Below, in pieces: positions 29,501-32,418 of a stretch of 32,418 nucleotides of DNA. Below the pieces are notes generated by a model. It ran no database searches, was not told where the DNA came from, and saw only the letters and a program-made list of their open reading frames with translations. The DNA is from a virus. Every line of letters begins with the position of its first letter. Positions within the stretch are counted from its first letter, which is position 1. The stretch lies in IMG/VR virus record IMGVR_UViG_3300044635_001334, positions 1-32,418 of that record; one strand, given 5' to 3'. A program made the position numbers and the translations under genes.

Positions 29501-30363
29501 ACAGTCCGGCTACGGCCAAGTGGGGTGAGTTCGGTGATAACGCTATTCCGTCGTACTTCCGAGGCACTCTGATTGGCAACAACATAGAAGACATTGGCGA
29601 TATCGGCATCCTGTTCAGGCAGGCAAGCTACGGCGTTTTTCACGGAAACGTGTTTACCACCCGGGCGACCGGTAGCTCTGTTGCCCTGAAGTTTGAATAC
29701 ATTGATAACGAGATGGGTCTATTTGATACGGCAACTAACCGCCTTATTCTTAATAGCCCAGCGACGTGGTCAAATTCGTATCCGATTCACTCTTACCGTC
29801 CGCCGTTTATGGTGTTTGGGGCTACCACGGGCGGCAATGCTTTTCGGTATTACGATACAGCCCTTGCGGCTGTCCGTAACCTTCCGGCTTGGTATGCGGC
29901 CAACGATACAACCGAGGGCGATGTCTTTGCCAAGATGCCTAACCTTGGGGCGGATACGATGCGCCTTGGGGATGGCGGTTCGACGGACGGCAAGCTGGCC
30001 CTACTGAATGCTACGAATAGCAATCGATTGTACTTGAAGGCTGGTACGACCTCTACGACGACCACCTTTACCCTGCCCACGGCGGCTCCGGCGGGTAACG
30101 ATTACCTGCTGAAGAGTTCAACGGCAGGAGTGATGGGTTGGACGACCGTGACGGGGACGGGAAATGCGGTGCTGGCAACTTCTCCAACAATTACATCACC
30201 AATTCTGAATAATACGACGTTTGGTAGCCTGTCTGGCAGTGCGGCGGACGGTACGGTCATTATTTGTACCGATTGCAAGCCAAACGCGACAACTGGCGTG
30301 TGTGAAGGGTCAGGGAACGGTTCGCTCGCTATGCGAATTAGCGGAGCCTGGAAGTGTAACTAG
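26599..30363 (+). CDS. Exported tailspike-like protein with two pectate-lyase-type domains, 1254 aa
   Basis: Residues 1-21 form a Sec signal peptide: basic start (MMTKAIKA), hydrophobic core (LMCVALLAIS), and ARA before TDVTIG. Residues about 22-270 are a beta-rich, cysteine-containing domain. Two beta-helix domains follow, from about 285 (DDGGTADQTCFQSAINAAAA, VYVPTGVYNVSGL) and from about 763 (NGTNDTACLVAAIAAAQATT, LYLPAGTYNTDTI), each with the typical 'A-x-x-A...LPAGTY...GDG...S-I-I' plan of pectate-lyase-like spikes. The fibre repeat GTGNAVLATSPTITSPILNN precedes a C-terminal Cys motif (1223, 1226, 1235, 1253) shared with the gene at 30731. Phage spikes rarely have signal peptides. The ribosome binding site is weak. 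Confidence 0.82.
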   Translation: MMTKAIKALMCVALLAISARATDVTIGATTQPNFNPTGLQAATTLTGVTVTNGTNALLTCAACFRPQWVGMGGFYITVGVQNYYVKNVDSTSQVTLASSCPESSPATVTWHPYVEFRVYADRAFQPLGKNYIVQPGTPGTGAWYKRYGASVITTNGVRTLYIPELVIDATTDAVGPTNQARYTAAFYRPDGSLIQVYSCADQFRVPPVTPTSWVALCQFNSPPAIVPPANEAYTKIQIDSRLISCSVGQMIYYAATGNQPTCLTVGTGLTISNGSILTIGGTQQVINIVTDYNCSPVDDGGTADQTCFQSAINAAAASGGKTVYVPTGVYNVSGLSIPGGVTVIGDGRNRSIIKSATNAAIVSLVEGAGSYQFTGPAIRQLGITGLVTAGTSQAGIYATDDNYMYNVRVDSVDVLDTGGDGLFVGKVYSSWFSDLYISNNKGFPVHYDAANMPQNVFDKIYIGLLRTAQTGASPSTAPQWETTAFRIKAGEFTCRGCNGVSNVIGGSAWAVVGKKAAVDGSNGAAKFTCTDCNLESWVGYGVVSYYGSTVNLRGQTKVQMDNAGIGTGKAVQFDLANNGVDYFSELIMRGYIEDTVQFTKQASSYANSQAIHANGIPPLQTVGSGPEIVTAGSPDRITTFYNSTASAVGYLARADSLAEKITVTATTTLTGPGVRYVETNCGSACTITIPWAGYYQVSDVITIKDVGSAATNNVTINTAGGGTINGASSYVLSRNKEALVLRADSTGDWRIVSLYQPNSYGVRQAVNAADYGCDLADNGTNDTACLVAAIAAAQATTEKALYLPAGTYNTDTITSNMNNLKVMGDGMMKSIIKARATNQNVFSLTGASFAYRLVMEDIGIKGAGKAAGSTGHCVYINDNAGGQLSEFTFRRLRVTDCREDGFNVYYLFNGIFEGNQTDSIGGHHYNLGAANTVTLTGNYVHTVEANKVGFKLIGGQYTLIGNNGIAPNSPATAKWGEFGDNAIPSYFRGTLIGNNIEDIGDIGILFRQASYGVFHGNVFTTRATGSSVALKFEYIDNEMGLFDTATNRLILNSPATWSNSYPIHSYRPPFMVFGATTGGNAFRYYDTALAAVRNLPAWYAANDTTEGDVFAKMPNLGADTMRLGDGGSTDGKLALLNATNSNRLYLKAGTTSTTTTFTLPTAAPAGNDYLLKSSTAGVMGWTTVTGTGNAVLATSPTITSPILNNTTFGSLSGSAADGTVIICTDCKPNATTGVCEGSGNGSLAMRISGAWKCN

Positions 30364-30372
30364 GAGGTTCAT

Positions 30373-30723
30373 ATGGCTGGAACGGTAGGATATAAATTTA
30401 AGCCGGCTGACCCTGAAGGGGCCAGCCTGAACGCAGCGACGACGGGTACTGGGCGAGCAATTCCAATGCAGGAATGCCGTCAGATTGTATGGACGGTAGA
30501 GGGTACTGGAACCATTTCTGGGGGTACGGTAGTCGTGGAGACAGCTGATTCCATTGACTATTCTGGAACGTGGTACGAGCTGGACTCTATTAGCCCCACC
30601 AGCAATGCGGCTACCGCAGGTACTTACCCGGCTGCTTCGTCGGGGTTCGTTCGCGCTCGTGTCACCTCTAACATTACGGGTGGCGGTTCGGTGACGGTTC
30701 GGATTAACGGTCTGATTTCGTAG
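30373..30723 (+). CDS. Small beta-rich protein, 116 aa
   Basis: A short protein rich in Thr, Gly and Val with strand pattern (IVWTVEGTGTISGGTVVVET, FVRARVTSNITGGGSVTVRI) that would fold as a beta-sandwich. No signal peptide is present, unlike its neighbours. GGAGG lies six bases before the ATG, overlapping the spike's stop region. It may be a small structural partner of the spike or a fibre tip. No family recognised. Confidence 0.6.
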   Translation: MAGTVGYKFKPADPEGASLNAATTGTGRAIPMQECRQIVWTVEGTGTISGGTVVVETADSIDYSGTWYELDSISPTSNAATAGTYPAASSGFVRARVTSNITGGGSVTVRINGLIS

Positions 30724-30730
30724 GAGAGAT

Positions 30731-31402
30731 ATGAAAGCTGTTTTCTTTTGCTTGTATTTGATGGCGGGGTCAGTGGTCGGTTTTGCCCAGGGCACTCCGC
30801 CCCTTACCGTGCGTGAGGTGGACAATAGCCCCCGGAAGTCGGGCATTAACACCTTGGTGTTTCCCAACGGGTCAGTGACAGTTACCGGCTCCACGGCGAC
30901 TATTACCGCCGGAGTGTCAGGGCTGACCAGCACGGAGTCTTTGATTACCTCGTCTGTCAACTTTCGAGTGCCCGGTTCAGGCGGGTCAGCAGGTACGGCC
31001 AACTTGCAGCTTGGGGCAGCGGGAAATGGCTTGTACATTACTGGGGCGTTGCTTGCTGTTACGTCTTCTGGTGCTGCGTCTATGGCTTGGAGCGGTGCTA
31101 CTGGGGATACCGTTGTAAACGGGTCTTATCAGTTCGTATTTGGTAGTTCCGGCTTTAGTTCGCCCGATGTGGGTTTTACTCGCTCTAGCGCGAACGTCCT
31201 ACGACTGTCCAACGCCTCATCAGGTTTTGGGACGTTGTACTCGGGTGGGGTGCGGCTGGAAGGGGTTACGTTTGCTAACCTCGGCACTCCGTCTAACGGC
31301 ACGCTAGTGTTCTGCTCTGATTGTAAGGCGTCGCAGCCGTGTAGTACGGGGACAACTGGAGCGTTAGCTTTTAGGCGAAACAGCGAATGGATATGCTACT
31401 AA
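30731..31402 (+). CDS. Exported protein sharing the spike's C-terminal Cys motif, 223 aa
   Basis: Begins with a signal peptide (MKAVFFCLYLMAGSVVGFAQ; likely cleavage after GFA). The mature part is a fibre-like beta protein (ESLITSSVNFRVPGSGGSAG, NLQLGAAGNGLYITGALLAV) and ends with C195-x2-C198-x5-C204-x17-C222 within 'NGTLVFCSDCK...GALAFRRNSEWIC', the same block as the end of the 1254-residue spike. The ribosome binding site is AGGAGA. Likely secreted through Sec with disulfide formation in the periplasm. It overlaps the next gene by 16 bases. Function unknown; it may assemble with the spike. Confidence 0.72.
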   Translation: MKAVFFCLYLMAGSVVGFAQGTPPLTVREVDNSPRKSGINTLVFPNGSVTVTGSTATITAGVSGLTSTESLITSSVNFRVPGSGGSAGTANLQLGAAGNGLYITGALLAVTSSGAASMAWSGATGDTVVNGSYQFVFGSSGFSSPDVGFTRSSANVLRLSNASSGFGTLYSGGVRLEGVTFANLGTPSNGTLVFCSDCKASQPCSTGTTGALAFRRNSEWICY

Positions 31403-31998
31403 GACTTGTAATAATTACCTTACTCCTGACGGGTACAGCTTTCAGTCAGGACGTGTTCAGTATTTATTCCCGCCTTGCCCCGCCGTCACCTACTAGTGGC
31501 AACGGGGCGCAGGTGGGAATAGGCATTGATACGGTCATTCACACGGGACAGTATGTAATGCTGGACGTGGACGCGAGCTTGGTGCGCGAGCCGAAGTCCT
31601 ACGTTGGCAACGGGTGGACGGTAAGAGGGCAAGCCGAGGGGTTGGTTAGGCTCGGTGACTGGCATGTTGGTGGCGGTATGACGAGCGGTCGTCATATGAA
31701 CTCGGCGTACAGTAAAAACCAGTTCCAGCCGCTCATTTCTTTGCACTATCGGCCTCACTTGCTTCTGGATATGTACGGCGTGTACCTGCCTCGGGCATTC
31801 GGCAATGACAACGGGGTGCAGGGCTGGCGAGCAGGATACCGAGGTGTCCTTCGTGCTGCCCCGTCTAGCCCGTATGGAATGTTTGTTCAGGTCGAATTTA
31901 CGCAGTACAGATTTCAAACAGCCTTTGGTGATAAGCGTTCAGCCACGGGCATCGTGACAGGCATTGGTCTTAGTCGCATTGTTGAAAAAATACGGTAA
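31387..31998 (+). CDS. Exported outer-membrane beta-barrel-like protein, 203 aa
   Basis: A signal peptide (MDMLLRLVIITLLLTGTAFS) precedes a sequence of alternating hydrophobic/polar residues typical of outer-membrane strands (YVMLDVDASLVREP, WTVRGQAEGLVRLGDWHVGG, QPLISLHYRPHLLLDMYGVY, WRAGYRGVLRAA, MFVQVEFTQYRF, SATGIVTGIGLSRI). This fits an eight-strand or similar small barrel. There is no canonical C-terminal Phe (it ends SRIVEKIR). The start overlaps the upstream gene by 16 bases; AGGCG is its only ribosome binding site-like sequence. Possible roles: superinfection exclusion or host envelope change. Confidence 0.62.
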   Translation: MDMLLRLVIITLLLTGTAFSQDVFSIYSRLAPPSPTSGNGAQVGIGIDTVIHTGQYVMLDVDASLVREPKSYVGNGWTVRGQAEGLVRLGDWHVGGGMTSGRHMNSAYSKNQFQPLISLHYRPHLLLDMYGVYLPRAFGNDNGVQGWRAGYRGVLRAAPSSPYGMFVQVEFTQYRFQTAFGDKRSATGIVTGIGLSRIVEKIR

Positions 31999-32037
31999 TG
32001 TCACGAGTACATTACAAAAAATTACTGAGAGGTGCTT

Positions 32038-32418
32038 ATGTACGGCTTTGGCGGAAATGCAAGAAAACCTAAACGGCCTCAAGATATGCTGGACAGGACT
32101 CAAACCGTGGATGGCTTTCAGCAGCCGTCCGCTCCGGCACCTCCGGTGGTCACGCCGATGGCGGAACTGAACCCACGCACATCACTAAACAGACCACAGA
32201 TGGAGCGATTGCCGGAGATGCTGACAATGCCAGACACTCCGGTCAATGTCCCCAACACGCCTGCGCGCCCGGTATCTCGTGACCCTATTCAAAGGGCGCG
32301 AGAAGAGGCGGTGTACGGCGGGCAGATGCAGGCCGACCTTGACATCAAGCCGAAGCGTGGCTTTTGGGACATTATGAAGACAGCTGGCGTTGGTGCTTTA
32401 CAAGGAATGGCTAGTGGC
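32038..32418 (+). CDS. Proline-rich internal-virion-like protein, partial (runs off right edge)
   Basis: Frame open to the edge of the window; 127 residues are visible. GAGAGGTG precedes the ATG by five bases. The start is MYGFGGNARKPKRPQDMLDR, followed by a Pro-rich, disordered-looking section (PSAPAPPVVTPMAEL, MPDTPVNVPNTPARPV) and then FWDIMKTAGVGALQGMASG, resembling the hydrophobic C-terminal ends of the paralogs at 25116 and 26057. It may be a larger ejection protein. Anything beyond position 32418 is not visible. Confidence 0.6.
   Translation, partial: MYGFGGNARKPKRPQDMLDRTQTVDGFQQPSAPAPPVVTPMAELNPRTSLNRPQMERLPEMLTMPDTPVNVPNTPARPVSRDPIQRAREEAVYGGQMQADLDIKPKRGFWDIMKTAGVGALQGMASG

Overview
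The window is a stretch of a tailed double-stranded DNA phage (Caudoviricetes), either a free phage or an assembled viral contig. It carries a large terminase, portal, scaffold, HK97-fold capsid protein, connector-like genes, fibres and spike, and shows no integrase, tRNA or clear bacterial housekeeping gene. I see no tape-measure protein. The 832-residue portal, the nozzle/hub-like protein and the internal-virion-like proteins suggest a short-tailed, podovirus-like particle (inference). The host is probably a diderm (Gram-negative) bacterium that uses Shine-Dalgarno initiation: most genes have GGAG/AAGGAG sites, and the right end encodes Sec-type signal peptides and a probable outer-membrane beta-barrel. 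I cannot name the host genus.

Layout. Positions 1-918 hold three small leftward genes behind a near-consensus sigma70 promoter. Divergent to them, at 1085, is a helix-turn-helix gene whose promoter lies inside an inverted repeat and whose message may be leaderless. Positions 1604-2269 are a 666-base non-coding block with 20-bp tandem repeats, a C-run to G-run strand switch, four ATTACGCCA iterons, two palindromes and three in-register copies of a 37-bp repeat; it is a candidate replication origin or regulatory centre. Positions 2270-6329 hold an HTH-metallophosphoesterase, an HEXXH metalloprotease-like protein, ThyX and TerL. Positions 6408-11967 hold two small proteins, a 1143-residue fibre, an XkdW/APC-like and an XkdX-like protein, and a protein built of decapeptide W-x-D repeats. 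Positions 11975-17885 are the head module: zinc-ribbon portal, DUF3008-like protein, a 34-residue ORF, a structured leader, scaffold, capsid protein and a decoration-like protein. Positions 17895-24761 hold connector, nozzle and structural proteins. Positions 24731-32418 are accessory and ejection genes: a GNAT, two paralogous small virion-like proteins flanking an isoprenylcysteine-methyltransferase-like membrane enzyme, a 1254-residue signal-peptide-bearing spike, a small beta protein, a second exported protein sharing the spike's C-terminal cysteine motif, an exported beta-barrel, and the start of a further ejection-like gene cut by the window edge.

Working together: from 1085 on all genes are rightward and tightly packed, often with 1-4 base stop/start overlaps, so long polycistronic late transcripts are likely. 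The most unusual part is the exported cluster 26599-31998. Phage spikes normally fold in the cytoplasm, yet here three genes begin with signal peptides, two share a C-terminal four-cysteine motif, and one looks like an outer-membrane protein. This could be a phage-encoded system that remodels the host envelope, and it is the best candidate for something undescribed.
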